Shown here: piece by piece, positions 10,445 to 22,093 of the stretch
Position numbering within the stretch: position 1 is the stretch's first letter
Layout: each line of letters opens with the position of its first letter
Assembly: GCA_050084985.1 (NCBI GenBank)
Contig: JBITNC010000001.1
Location: 189,100,001-189,164,000, forward strand
Source: Nageia nagi
Taxonomy: Eukaryota; Pinophyta
Length of the DNA: 64,000 bases
Direction: 5' to 3'
Made by a program: the position numbers and the translations under genes
Notes under the pieces: generated by a model
Databases searched by the model: none
Told to the model about the DNA's origin: nothing
The model's input: only the letters and a program-made list of their open reading frames with translations

Positions 10445-10920
10445 TGAAGGATTTAAGCCTAAACTAATCCTCAAGGACCAAGACTAGGAAACTCAATCAT
10501 ACAACATAACACCATTCACACAAGATAACACAAGTGTAATGTGGTTCCTCCCTCCTTGGGAGTACATCCACAACTAGTATCTCAATTCTCAAGTATGCCC
10601 CTCTTACAACTATTCTCTTCCTCTCCTACACAACTAGTAGAGTAATCTTACTCCAAAAACTTAGTTATGTTACAAGAGGAGAGGCCCTCTATTTATAGCT
10701 TGAGAGCACCTCCCTAACCTCCCTTTAACCCAAGGGTAAGGTTATGGTTACAATAAATGTATCACCTAACTTTAACCTACCAACTAACCACTTGGTAAAG
10801 TCAAAGTCTACATAATAAATAATTCAATTAATCCCTTAAGGTATCTACATATCCTTTAAGTGATTAATTGAATTTACAAGGAGTTTAGATATTCACAATA
10901 TTTCATTACAAATTCTAACA
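10445..10920 (-). repeat. 5' LTR of the copia element
   Basis: 476 bp, TG...CA ends; contains the promoter and RNA start. Third relative at 44040-44528. Confidence 0.95.
10690..10698 (-). promoter_or_regulatory. TATA box of the copia 5' LTR
   Basis: Minus strand reads CTATAAATA, a near-perfect plant TATA box, kept in all three LTRs of the family in this window (also about 2344-2352 and 44299-44306). Confidence 0.75.
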
Positions 10921-11385
10921 GACATTAATATCAAATTTCTTCCTCAAAATGATCATATTTTTTAATTCCTCACATTTTAAAAATAAAAATAATTTAAGAA
11001 CCTTAATTATTCCTTGCTCTTTTAGAGACCTTGGTTATAAAGAAAAAGTATTTAACAAAATGATCAAAGTTTCCACCTCCCTTTTACATTTCTCCACTTT
11101 TATTAGGTCCATCATTTATTCCCCATCATTCTTTTAACCTACCATTACATAAATATTATTATTTAATTATAATACAAATAATTTAATTAAATAGTATAAT
11201 TAATTTTAATTCAAATTTGATAGCATACTATTGAAATATATTAATTAACACTAATTAAAAATAATATTTTTACAAATAACCAAAATTATTGTATAAATAT
11301 ATTATTTTAGTTTACCATACATGCAATTTAATTAAAAACATTTAATAATAAAAATATATTAACTAACATCATTAAACAAAAAAAA
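10921..11385. repeat. Dispersed repeat B, copy 1, right part
   Basis: Continues repeat B beyond the copia insertion; matches 19560-19820 and 35636-36065 (shared AATTTAAGAACCTTAATTA and CCACTTTTATTAGGTCCATC). 11386-11510 is AT-rich with no recognised content. Confidence 0.75.
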
Positions 11386-11859
11386 ATCTAAATTCAAAGA
11401 AATCCCTATCATGGTGGCCAATTTTCTAAATTCTATCGTATAATCTTAGACTAATTATCATTTTCCTCATCTAAGAAATTACCATTTAATAAGTTGCTTG
11501 TCATGATAAACCAAATGATAGAATTGAGAAAGATTGTATCCTTTTACTACTTTCTTCTTTCAATATAAATCATGTGAAGGAGGAGGATGTAGTTTGAGGA
11601 GAAAAAGCTCTAGTATGGCTTTTGCATGGTGTTTGAGCCAAGTTGCTTGCTTAGGATTTCACATCGTATTGAAGTTTGTATGAGAGTCATTTTATTACTT
11701 CAGCTCTAATGGCCACATAATCCAATTCCCACCACCTTGATTGGATTTGTAATTTGTCCTTTTTAATGTAATCCTCCCATTCAGTAGCTTCAACCCATGT
11801 TGATGCTGTTGGAAGGAGTAATGGCACCCAAGGAAGATAAGAAATTCATCTCAAAAGTT

Positions 11860-12810
11860 TATGAGGTAATCCCTCTATTCTTGATGTTGATATCCCAATT
11901 GATGAATTTAACAAAGCATGTGGTTGGCTAGAAATTCATACTTTGATAGGGTATTTTTTGGATCATATTCCTATGGAATCTATTATTTGTAAATGGGTTC
12001 AGCAATATTGGACTTCGTATGGAGTTGAATTCAAGGGTATTCAAAACCTTATGAAAGGTTTCTTTATCTTTCATTTTCCCCATGAATACCCTGCCAAATA
12101 TGTATTTGATCATGGTCCTTGGTATATTTGTAACTCACTCTTGGTGTTTAAACCCTAAATGAGATATTTTTCTATCAATGAAGGAGCTCCATTGGAAGTA
12201 CCCATTAGGGTTGAACATCCTGGACTCCCAATACCTCTTTGGCCATTCATAGGAAGAATTATGGCATCGCTAGGTACCTTTGTCTATGTTGAGAAGCTTA
12301 AATTTTATGGTTTTCATCCCTAAAAAAGGGTTTGTGTTGAAATAGACTTATCCAAAGATCTTAGGGACCACTTGGTTGTTAATGTTGGTAGCATCTCATA
12401 TTGTCAAAAGCTAGTTTACATAAACTTATTGAATACTTGTTATTGGTGCCAATTTGCTAAGTACAAGATTAGAGATTACCCTCTCATGGAGGGAAGATTA
12501 AAAGCATGTAATTAGGTGATTATGGCCCTAGCTACTCATGCATTGTAGCCTATTATGCAACCTCATGACTTGAATTCTAGGAACAGATATATTGACCCTT
12601 TAGGGCAATGGGTCATGGTGAACAACAAGAAAAATTACAACCCTCAATAGGGTGTCAAACCCACTAAAACCACCACTCCCTCTCAAGTCAATAGCTAAGT
12701 AACCCTATTTCCCCTACCCATCAACTCTAAGAAGCCTCCAATGCCTATCACCTCTAGTAACCCATAAAGGGCCATTTTGGAAGCCAAGTACAAAGAGGCT
12801 TTAATGTGAT
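11860..12810 (+). pseudogene. LINE ORF1 (DUF4283-like, zinc knuckle)
   Basis: RNA-binding ORF1 protein of plant L1-type LINEs. An open stretch (11943-12158) contains KGFFIFHFPHEYPAKYVFDH followed by GPW, the DUF4283 signature. Further on, GLPIPLWPFIGRIMASLGT and SYCQKLVYINL lead to a decayed CCHC knuckle, CYWCQFAKYKIRDYPL, in which the His and last Cys are replaced by Tyr. Stops interrupt it after VFKP and later. Confidence 0.75.
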
Positions 12811-13020
12811 TGAGAAGCTCCCAAAATCCTCCAAGAAGTTGTGTTGCTAGTTAGTAAGAAAAACATTCCTTCAGCATGTTTGCTACCACTAACCATGCCA
12901 ACTTCCTTGCAAACCCTTATGCTTCCCTTAGGGATCTTGGGGATACTAAGGACTTTGACAATCATATTGATGATGATGACAAGATTGAGGGTGATATGAA
13001 CCTTGATTCTATCCAATGAT

Positions 13021-16000
13021 TTTTTTTGTCTTGGAATGTCAAAGGGTTGATGGAGCTAGTCTGAAAATATTCAATCCATTATGAGATCACTAAAATTAAT
13101 AGTTGCATTGGGAAGATATATTTTCTTTATCTTCAATAAGTTAAAATTTTAGGTTTTAATATGGAGTGTGCTAGCTCCTTTCTGTATCCTAGAAGATCCA
13201 TGTATTCTACTAATCATTGTCATGGCATAGGATGTGTGATAACTTTGATTCCTCCAAGGTGGAAGACCCTCTTAGTCTCATGGGGGTGGACCCTTCCAAT
13301 TAAGTGGTTTGGATACTTTTTGATATTGATAGATAACCTTTTAGGGTTGTCAATGTATATGCTTCTAATCATATTCTACATGGAAGCTCATTATGGAGAT
13401 GGCTTGCTTTATCTCTTCCCTAGGTTATTTGGATATTTTGTAGGGATTTTAACATCATCAAGAAATCTAATGATAAAATGGGTCATCTTCGTATGACATG
13501 GTATGCTGGTGAAAGAGATGTGTGATTTTTTCTTAAAAATAAACATGGGTTAGTGGACCCAAATGCATGCTTCAATGTGTAAAGCTTCCAGAATCTCTCT
13601 GGTTTACCTAGTTGAATTTTTAGTCAAGTGATTATAGTGTTCTTAAAATATTAGATAGGGAAATACTCACTGATCAATTTGGATTCTCTTTACAAAGCTT
13701 ATCTACTACAACACCTTTGGTTCTAGCTTCCCCAAGAAATACCATTTCTGATAATTTGGCCATTATTTTTAAGGTTGTCGCCCCTTTTTGTCAACCCCAC
13801 ATATTTTGCTCTCAAGTTTTCTTGAATGTATCCTTTCTTTCTCACTCAACCACCATAGTCCACAACTATAGGGTTTGGAACCTTATGCTAAGACCTAATG
13901 AGAAGTTCATATGGATTAAATGGTTCAATAATTCCATCCTTCGAACCACCTTGATGTTGAGAATTTTAGATGTCAAACTCACCCAACTCCATAAATGCTC
14001 AGATTGCACTCTTTGGCAGGAGTTTGAACTTACCTTGTTATGTATGGAAGTAGACACAATGAATGTCCCTCTTCATTCGCATGTTGCTACAGTTAGGCAT
14101 GAGCTCAAAAAAGTAGAATTATACGAAGCCAAATGTGCTCAAATTCGAGCCTAACTTCACTAGCTTAAAGTGGGTGATAGGGTTTCTAAAAAAATTTCAA
14201 ATACTTCACCCCCAATGAATTTAACATGGTTAAAAACCATTTTGGATGAGGATATTTGTGTTACTAATCCTCCTAATATAGCTAAAGCCTTTGGAAAATA
14301 CTATACCCAAGTCTTTACTTCTCAAGAGTTGACAGAGGAGCATCAACAAGCCTTGGATGAATGTTGCAGAGTGGTTCCCACTAAACTTTCTCCTACCCAA
14401 AAAAAGCTTGTGAGTCCACACTCTCTTTGGAGGACTTAAAAGTAGCTTTTACTTGTATGGTGAATGAGAAAGCCCTAAGGCTCAATAGGTTCCCATGTGA
14501 GTTTTACAAGAAGTTATGGGATATTATTTACCCTAATCTTCTTTATGTGTATCAAGAGGCCCTTCTTACAAGGTCTTTGGGAGCAATTATTAATCAAGGA
14601 AATATTAATTTCATACCTAAGATAGGATACCCAAATCTCATTTCTAATAAGAGGCCCATCACCCTTTTCAATGTTAGTTACAAAATCACTGCTAAGGCCT
14701 TGGATCTCAAACTTTGACCTCAATTGCCTCATATTATTCATCTAGAGAAAATTGATTTTATCAAGAGTCAATATATCCTTGATAATATCATTACAATGTG
14801 GGAAGGTATGGAGTGGGCTTGCTCATCTCAGCAAGACACTCTTTTTTATCAAAATCAAATTTGAAAAATCCTATGATAAAATTGAATGGAATTTCATCTT
14901 AGCTATGATTAAAGGTCTAGGATTTGACCCCACCTTCTTGACCTCATTTCAAATGCTCTTTAGTGATGCATCTACTTTGTTAACTCTTGATGAGATGCAA
15001 ACCACCTCCATTGGCCCTTTCACATTAGTTATACAAGGGTTCCCTCTTGCTTCCTCACTTTATGTGTTAGTTTTTAAAGCCTTTGGCTATCTACTCACCA
15101 ACAAAGCTTCTCAAAATCTTATCAAGGGAATCTCTCTTCCTGGACATACTAGGTAATTGATTAATGGTCATTTTTCAAATGATTCTTTTCTTACTCTTAG
15201 GGAAGATAAGAATTCAATTACTCAAGCAGTTGAGTGCCTTAATACCTTCTATAAAGCTTCAGGGTCAAGCATCCAATGAAGAAAAACCCCTTATTATACA
15301 TAGTCTTAGACAAAGTGCCCTAATTGGCTCTCTATTTTTCAATGGTAATAAATAAACCCTAGAGAGATGTTTAAGTTTTTGGAGATCCCCTTCACCTACC
15401 AAAGCACCCCATCCTAGTTATGGAACTATGTTCTACAGAGAGTAGAAAATAAACTTTCTCATTGGATCACTACGAAGTTCTCTTTAGCTAATAAGTTCTA
15501 GATTTGTTCAAAAGTGCTAGCTTCCACTCATGTGTATGACTCCTCTTGCTAGGTCCCTTCCCAAAACTACTACAAGAAGCTAGAAAAGCTTCTTAGAGGC
15601 TTCTTATGGGCTAATAACAAAGATAAGAAAGGATTCCGCTATGTTGCTTAGGAATTTTGTTGTCTCCCTAAAGCTAAGGGTGGTATGGGTATTTTATACT
15701 ATTACAGATAAGGGGTGGCATTGAATTCCAAGTGGGTATCTCGAGTCCTACAAGGCTTAGAATCTTGGAAAGTGCTGTTATAGCATTATATTTCTCAAGC
15801 CCTTACCCTTGGTAAAAAAATTTGAATTGTATGACCTTTCCTTTCTTGATTATTTTCCTTATTTTCATCAAGGTTTTTAGGTCTTTTATTTGCAATAGTA
15901 TTTGGAAAGCATGGGAAAGCATAAATCCTTGGCTTCAGTGGAATTCTACCAACCGACACTAAGGAGTGGCTTTGGCCTCTCTTAATGTTTGGTGGTCCCC

Positions 16001-16820
16001 AATCATTACGATACAAAACCAGCCTCTAGCTTCCATCTAATGGATTCAAGCCAAGTGATTTTTAAAAAAAGGGGATTGCCTCCCTCTTTGGTTTTTATCA
16101 CTCTTCCAAAGGGTGCATCACCTAGGAAGCCTTCAAATACAACTCTATTCTTAAAGCATAAAGATACCTATGAAGTAGTTCTCAACTACATGCCTTTCTC
16201 CTTATGGCCTAAGCTTGGTCAGCACTAAGATGGGATACAATTGGCTTTCTCCTAATTTTCCCATGATTCCCAAGATTAATGAGCATTGGTGTCTATATTC
16301 CACTACTTCTAAGTGGAGTAAATATTTTAGAACTCTTTGGGCTAGTTATATTGAGCCTAAGAAAGCATACTTTGCATGGAGTCTATTGTGTCATGGTTTA
16401 CCTATAGGTAGCAAGCTTACTCACTTAGGGATAATTAACCTTATTTTCCTATTCTGCAACTTTGTATAGTCTATTATGCATCTATTATGGTAGAGTGATA
16501 AAGAAAAAAAATCATGGAATTGGATGAATTCCTTTTTTTAATCTTTTTTGCATAAGCCTCTTTCCTGGTTGAATCATCTCCTGGGAGATTTGGTGGATTT
16601 TTCCTTACCTTTGAAAGCTTTTTGGACTATTTTTCAAATTATAATTTTGTTCCATTTATGGAAAGAAAGAAATGCAATCATTTTTTTAAGAAAATTTCTA
16701 TTGATTTCTCTCTATCCAACAAGCTCACCATTTTTTATGACATCTGCTTTCAAATTCAAGATCAAGTTAACAAGGTCACTTTGGAGGTTAGTCACTTACA
16801 GGAGCTTATAAATCATTAAG
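13021..16820 (+). pseudogene. LINE ORF2 (endonuclease and reverse transcriptase)
   Basis: Begins LSWNVKGL, the AP-endonuclease start, with a GDFN-like site near 13450 in another frame. The reverse transcriptase is clear: FPCEFYKKLWDII, GNINFIPKIGYP, ISNKRPITLFNVSYKITAKA (14427-14717), then KFEKSYDKIEWNFILAM and QGFPLASSLYVLV (14752-15156). The catalytic FADD is changed to FSND (15172-15183), so one catalytic aspartate is gone. A zf-RVT region follows (FLWANNKDKKGF, CLPKAKGGMGI near 15600-15690; EPKKAYFAWSLLCHGLPIG near 16350). At least eight stops or shifts. The enzyme nicks DNA and copies its RNA at the nick. Confidence 0.88.
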
Positions 16821-17625
16821 GAAATGCTCCCTACTTTATGATTCAATTCCCTCCTTCCTCCCTAATTTGATGGGGGTGCTTGCGATCTAGTCAATGCTAC
16901 AAGCATCATCGCCCTCTGCCATGGGAATGAGACTGGTGGGACTAGATACCATGAGGAAATAGGAGCCCTCCACTTGCTGTAAGGTGGAATAATTAAGGAT
17001 GGGATTATCATATTAAGTATCCTCCATAGCATGGTTGGGGTGGTGATGCAAACCCCTTCATCAAGCTATAGGCTAGGGTTGGTTGGAAGGAGATGGTGGA
17101 ATATGGCACACTACAACTAATGAGGTAATTAATAAAAAACCTAATACAACAGATGGGTGGGTTTTCACTTCCTTAAAAGGAAACCTAAATGGCATGAATT
17201 TCAAGATACCTTGGAGGTTACGCACTGGCCATTGATCCCTTCCATCATGTGGAAACATAATGAAATGTGGGAGAATGAGGCTATTAATGAGCCTGCCACA
17301 TCTATACCATCCATTGCACTACCTTCCATCTCTCATCTTGCCATTACTCCCTCTCCCATGAATGAAACTTAATTCCTCTCATGCCTATCTGTTCTAGTGG
17401 GGATCTTTTTAGATATTTCACAGTTTTGCTTATGTTGGTTTCTTTTTGTTATTGTACCATGTGGTGGTTATTGGGATTGCTTTGTTGTTTTCCATTGGTT
17501 GGTTGTATGGTTGGTTGTACCTTGTATTTTTTTTGTTTATGTGAGGCGCATGTTATGTCCATCCTCCTTCCTTGTATGATTTAGTTTATTTTCCTTTAAT
17601 ATAAAGCTTTATCATTCAAAAAAAA
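16821..17625 (+). other. LINE 3' untranslated region and poly(A)
   Basis: After the last zf-RVT remnant the sequence has only incidental open frames (17157-17372, 17381-17584). It ends with TAATATAAAGCTTTATCATT and then eight A residues, a usual LINE 3' end. Confidence 0.7.
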
Positions 17626-17639
17626 TGATAAATTGATAC

Positions 17640-18220
17640 TTTAATAATTTTATAAACTCTACCCAAGATGAGATAGGTGACTGGTGATCATGCCTAAGGG
17701 ATTCTACATGATTTTCCCAACAAATTAGTATATGATCCCCCATTTTTAATCGTGTAAAAGAAATTTTGTGTTCATCACTAGACACATTTTAAACTTGCAA
17801 GTGTACCTCAAGTTGCTTGAGCTAATTATTCATCTTCTCAGCATCAATATCTCTTAGAAATATTGGAATATTCGATTTGACTTTGATTTTGAAGGGAATA
17901 GTTGAATAAGATGAAGAACCAACATCTTGATTATTAATGATTTTATTTCCCCTTTATTCAATTTGTCTAGATTCCTCAGTTCTAAGTTGAACTTGACTTC
18001 TCCTCATCAACTCAATGAGTTGAGTTATATTATTTTCTAATGCAATGAACCTTCCCTCAAAATCTACATAAAACATCCTTGAGGATAATTATTCCTTCTT
18101 AAATATTTCCATATTGATATTTCTTCTTTCTCTTCTACCAATATCAAGATTGAAAGAAAATAACTCAAATTTCTAGGATCTTATACCTTGCTTCCATAAG
18201 CCTCTTTAAACACAAACTAA
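17640..18220 (-). pseudogene. Ty3/gypsy gag remnant
   Basis: In the minus sense the frame near 17950-17700 reads VKSNIPIFLRDIDAEKMNN, then LKQLEVHLQV, KISFTRLKMGDHIL and ENHVESLRH, the plant gypsy Gag N-terminal pattern, with at least one stop. Related to the gag remnant at 237-741. Upstream lies a primer-site-like sequence and then LTR sequence. The element was cut off on its 3' side at or near the LINE end. Confidence 0.6.
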
Positions 18221-18232
18221 GTTCTCATACCA
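18221..18232 (-). other. Primer-binding-site-like sequence
   Basis: Minus strand reads TGGTATGAGAAC, two mismatches from the tRNA-iMet primer site, between the LTR-like block and the gag remnant. Confidence 0.5.
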
Positions 18233-18236
18233 CATG

Positions 18237-19208
18237 ATCCATAATAATTGTATGCATATAGCATTCCTAGGTCCTTAAATACAAATATATATTACTTAAA
18301 ATTTTAACAAAATACTTAAATATATTTATGATAATTTAGTTACTTAATCAATTTAATACAATAAACAGTAATAAATATTGCAATCATACATACAATTTTT
18401 GATATATATATTTATAAAGGTTCCTCTCAATAAGAGAGTACATCCCCTTTTGACATGGAGTTTAGAACTATTGATCTCAAATGGAGTATCACAATATCAA
18501 GATAAGAGTATGAATTAATGTATACTATAGCCTGTACTATTATAATTAACAACATCCTTGAATCCTTCTTAACCTCTAAAAATGAGTCTTTGCATATGTG
18601 CAATACTCTCTAAGCACCTCCAATGCTTAGGATTCATGCATCACCTTCTTTAACCTTGCAACTAGGTCCAACAACAACCAAAATGAAGCTTCCATATAGA
18701 GATGCAAGGTGAATCGATGTTTCCTATATGGTTACATGACTCTCTAACTCTTAGGAATTGAAAAGAACCACTAGAAAACTCTTCAACTTCCTCACCATGT
18801 ATTCTAGAAGGTTTCATTAATACTTATGCCAATGTGGATGCTAACCTTTAGTGTTGGCGCTACCATAGTAGTGTATTTTGGCAAGTGAAGACTTGATTTC
18901 TTATCATCCTCCTCGATTCAAATGTTTTTTAGGTTGTGTAGCTTTATAAACATACAAAATCACCTTTAGAACATTTCTCAAATGAAGAAGACATCAAAAG
19001 CTACCATCTCCCATAGTCTTGACACCTCATTCTTCAGAAAACTCAACATGGACACCCATGTAGTGTTGACGCTCACATTCAACATTGGTTTTAGCCTCCT
19101 AAAGTAAAATACACCAACTTCATATTTGATTTGCACAACCATCTAACCATGAAGACTCCTGGCTAAGTATCCAACATAAATAATCGATCTTCTGATCAAA
19201 AAGTTATC
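18237..19208 (-). repeat. Gypsy LTR, type I, copy 1
   Basis: The reverse complement matches 48270-49232 along its length (shared GATGCATGAATCCTAAG, TTGGAGGTGCTTAGAGAGT, ATTTTACTTTAGGAGGCTA). It is followed in the minus sense by a primer-site remnant and gag, so it is a 5' LTR. Ends are approximate. Confidence 0.75.
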
Positions 19209-19940
19209 ACTGATAGATCCAATAATAGGACAAGTTCAAGATCTTATTTTCAACCATAGGAACTATGAATAAAAAATATCATATGCTCCCGAAAGACTCT
19301 GAAAATATTACTTATTGGTATATTAGTACTACACCCACTAGGGTTACTTCCTTTGGTTACAATATCATGAGCTCTTTTTCGACCTCAAATGTTAGAGTAG
19401 CCTCTCTAAATCCATTTGTAAATTTTTTATGTTACTTAAGCTTATTGTATTTGACACTCTTGTTTATCTCTTTCTCACTCTTACAGATCATAATTGCTCT
19501 CTTGCTCTTTTTACATGTATTTTTTCTATACTCTAATTAACTAATTTTTGGTCAATTACAAACATTAATATCAAATTTCTTCCTCAAAATGGCCATATTT
19601 TTTTAATTCCTTAAAAAATAAAAATAATTTAAGAACGTTAATTAGTCCTTTCTCTTTTAGCGACCCTAATTACGAAGAAAAAGTATCTAATAAAATGATC
19701 AAAGTTTCCAACACCCTTTTGCATCCCTCCACTTTTATTAGGTCTAATTATTCCCCATCATTCTTTTAACCTACCATTACATAAATATTATTATTTGTTT
19801 ACAATACAAATAATTTAAGTCATATCAAATTGCTCTCTTGCTCTTTTTACATGCATTTTTTCTATACTCCAATTAACTAATTTGTGGTCAATTGCAGACA
19901 TTAATATCAAATTTCTTCCTCAAAATGGCCATATTTTTAC
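19209..19940. repeat. Dispersed repeat B, copy 2, with internal duplication
   Basis: Homologous to 1737-2098 plus 10921-11170 without the copia insertion, and so shows the empty site (near 19556-19566). A block of about 108 bp (19493-19600) is repeated at 19829-19937, 336 bp further on. The second block ends where the aspartic-protease pseudogene begins. Confidence 0.75.
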
Positions 19941-20640
19941 GCCGTAGGCCTTGAGAGGCCAAAATTTCCATCCACCGTTGTTGAACAGTCTTAAACTGTG
20001 GCAGACCATGGAATGAAGTTGGGCCATTGATTGTTTACCGCCAAATCGTGAACTCTCGCCTGAAAACAATAGCACCATCTCCCGTTTCCTTTTCCAGCTT
20101 TAGTCTGTCGTCCCCTAAGTCACCGTTGGTGTCCGCTTGGGGAATTGTTGGGCCAATTTATGGACAACGTAGTCGTAGTTGTTGATAAATCAATTCGTAG
20201 GTGCAAGAACGTTTGTGATAGCATGTTTGGTCATCTCCTTTTGATCCCCGTATCTCGTGACATTTGATTGAACGACAATTCAGGCACCGGAAAGACGAGG
20301 ATTGCTTGGGGTTGAACATGGGGTACGCTTGCCAGTAACAATTTTTGCATGGCTTGCATTGGATCCCAAATATGCCGTTGAAGTTCCCGCCGTGATAATC
20401 TTCTCCAGATTTCAGACGAATAGGGACAGCATCCGTTGAACCCAGAACAGCAGCCGAAGAACTCCAAGACTGCTTTTTTAAGGCTTTCACCCTGCTATCA
20501 TCTCTCTTGAGCCTCCCAACAGAACGTTTTTCCAAGTTGTATAATTTTGAGGGAGACTGTGAATGAGAGGCACGCTCAGTCCTCCCTCCATAACTTGTTT
20601 TTCATGGAAATTCACATCAGTTTTCATCTTCTCTTTAATG
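19941..20640 (-). pseudogene. Nepenthesin-type aspartic protease fragment
   Basis: Plant A1 aspartic proteases are secreted or vacuolar. The minus frame 20158-20535 reads RLKRDDSRVKALKKQ, LKSGEDYHGGNF, then QCKPCKNCYWQAYPMFNPKQ and SSSFRCLNCRSIKC, the cysteine-rich N-terminal lobe pattern. About 25 residues that should lie between GGN and QCKPC, including the catalytic DTGS, are deleted. A propeptide remnant, GGLSVPLIH, lies upstream near 20590 in another frame, and weaker homology (DDRLKLEKETG, GAIVFRREFT) continues to about 20030 beyond a stop. CpG is higher than in surrounding DNA, which suggests relatively recent arrival. Not functional. Confidence 0.75.
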
Positions 20641-21254
20641 CTGAAGGTTTCCATTGTCACAATCAAAGTATCGACACGATTAGAGAGGATATTATTTATT
20701 TATGGACAATATGTTTTTCACATTATAAAAGAGTCTAAATTTAGCAAAGGCATCTTATTCTAAACATTTTTCCTCTGTTAGGAGACTTAGGACAACACTA
20801 TGGAGTTTAGTAGGAAGAAGTTTCAAACCTTCTGATGTTCAATGGATTATGAAGATTTGTGGCGTTATTAATTCTTATGTTATTTTAAGATGTATTTGTG
20901 TCCAATGATTTAAATATTATGGTTTATTAAATTTGGATGTTGATATTTATTTAAATTGATTTAGTATATCTTTTTAACCATTGTAATTAACTGGCTTCTA
21001 TTGTAGTGAGTTTTTATGACTATATTATTATTATTTTTAAAGTCATGTCTTAATATTTAATATATGAATTTATATGTAAGATATTGATATATTTTATTGT
21101 ATTTTTTTATATTTTTTAAATTTAGATTTTTGTTGGGTAAATCAAGTGATTTTCAATTAATAATATTACAAAGTTTATGTTTTTTATTCTTTTCGTTTTT
21201 AAGATTGTATGTTATGTATTAATTTAATGTAAATTTTTAAAAATTATATGGGTG
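20641..21254. other. AT-rich, nothing recognised
   Basis: Low-complexity AT-rich DNA with no open frame of note. Confidence 0.5.
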
Positions 21255-21990
21255 CTCTCAAGAGTAGAACTGCATAACTCATTAAAAAATTTATTATAAA
21301 TTATAATCTATTTGTCACTCATGAAAAAAACTTTAATATATTTAATTAATTTATTGATGTTTTAATTATTTTTAAGTTAGAATGTTTTCTCTATATTTTG
21401 GATTTTGTACAACTATTTTTTTAATCAATAATTTTATTATTTTGATGTCATTTGTTTTCACATGTTTTTTTTTAATTTTTTTCTAAGTTGAAGTTTAAAG
21501 TTTTCATAAGATAATACTATTTAAAAAAGATCATACTTAGATTTTTTCACTCCTTTTCACATGTATAATTTCTTTCATTTTTTCTTTAAGTTGAAGTTTC
21601 AAAGTTTTCATAAAATTTTTAAATCTTGACAATACTAATTAAAAAAAATTTAGTTAGATTTTCTTCTCCCATATTTTATGTATATCTTAGATTTTATATA
21701 AATAAATACTTTTTATTTAATCAATAACTTTTTTATTTTGTTAGCATCCTTTTAGGATGTTTAATTTTTTTCATGTTTCTTTTAAGTTGAATTTAATGTT
21801 CAAATTTGTCTCTAGAAATATGACTTGTTAATGGTACACTTGAAAATTTTGGATTTGTTTAAAGATAATCCATATTTTCATATGATAGATTATTAATCTT
21901 TTTATGAGAAACTATTATGATATTTATAAACATTAGGTGTGGATTTAATAAGATAAAGTTTATTATTACCTATTCCTTTGATTTTATGGG
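21255..21990 (+). repeat. Duplicated block, copy 1
   Basis: Direct repeat of 22094-22811, offset about 840 bp, with scattered substitutions and indels. Shared landmarks: AATTTTATTATTTTGATGTC, TTTTGTTAGCATCCTTTT, AAACATTAGGTGTGGATTTA. Non-coding. Confidence 0.85.
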
Positions 21991-22093
21991 AAAGTTAAAC
22001 TTAGTCTCATTCATCCATGAAGAAGAAAAGTATTTACATCATTGGGTGACATATTTCTTTTAAAAAAATGACAACAGATTAGTGAAAAGGTTA

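Larger units (their letters stand above)
2099..10920 (-). mobile_element. Full-length Ty1/copia LTR retrotransposon (8.8 kb, defective)
   Basis: Complete structure on the minus strand: 5' LTR 10445-10920, primer site 10431-10442, long leader with a captured host gene piece, gag, protease, integrase, reverse transcriptase and RNase H in copia order, polypurine tract 2575-2583, 3' LTR 2099-2574. Both LTRs are 476 bp, start TG and end CA, and differ at about three positions. The flanking five bases are tacat (left) and gacat (right), a 4/5 target-site duplication inside repeat B. The coding region carries at least seven frameshifts or stops, so the copy cannot encode its own proteins. The near-identical LTRs say it inserted recently. 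Confidence 0.95.
11511..17625 (+). mobile_element. LINE (plant L1-type), about 6.1 kb, decayed
   Basis: Non-LTR retrotransposon on the plus strand: ORF1 with DUF4283-like and zinc-knuckle remnants, ORF2 with endonuclease, reverse transcriptase and zf-RVT regions, a 3' untranslated region, and a short poly(A) at 17618-17625. ATGATAAA occurs at 11503-11510 and again, overlapping the poly(A) end, at about 17624-17632, which may be the target-site duplication; on that basis I place the 5' end near 11511, with low certainty. Many stops and shifts throughout. Confidence 0.85.

Noticed and set aside
10198-10474. Three overlapping minus-strand open frames with VEALLLG- or CGSSSSW-type repeats
   Set aside because: They exist only because the 21-bp minisatellite length is a multiple of three; nothing suggests translation.
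15795-16016. Minus-strand open frame inside the LINE
   Set aside because: Shadow of decayed ORF2 on the other strand.
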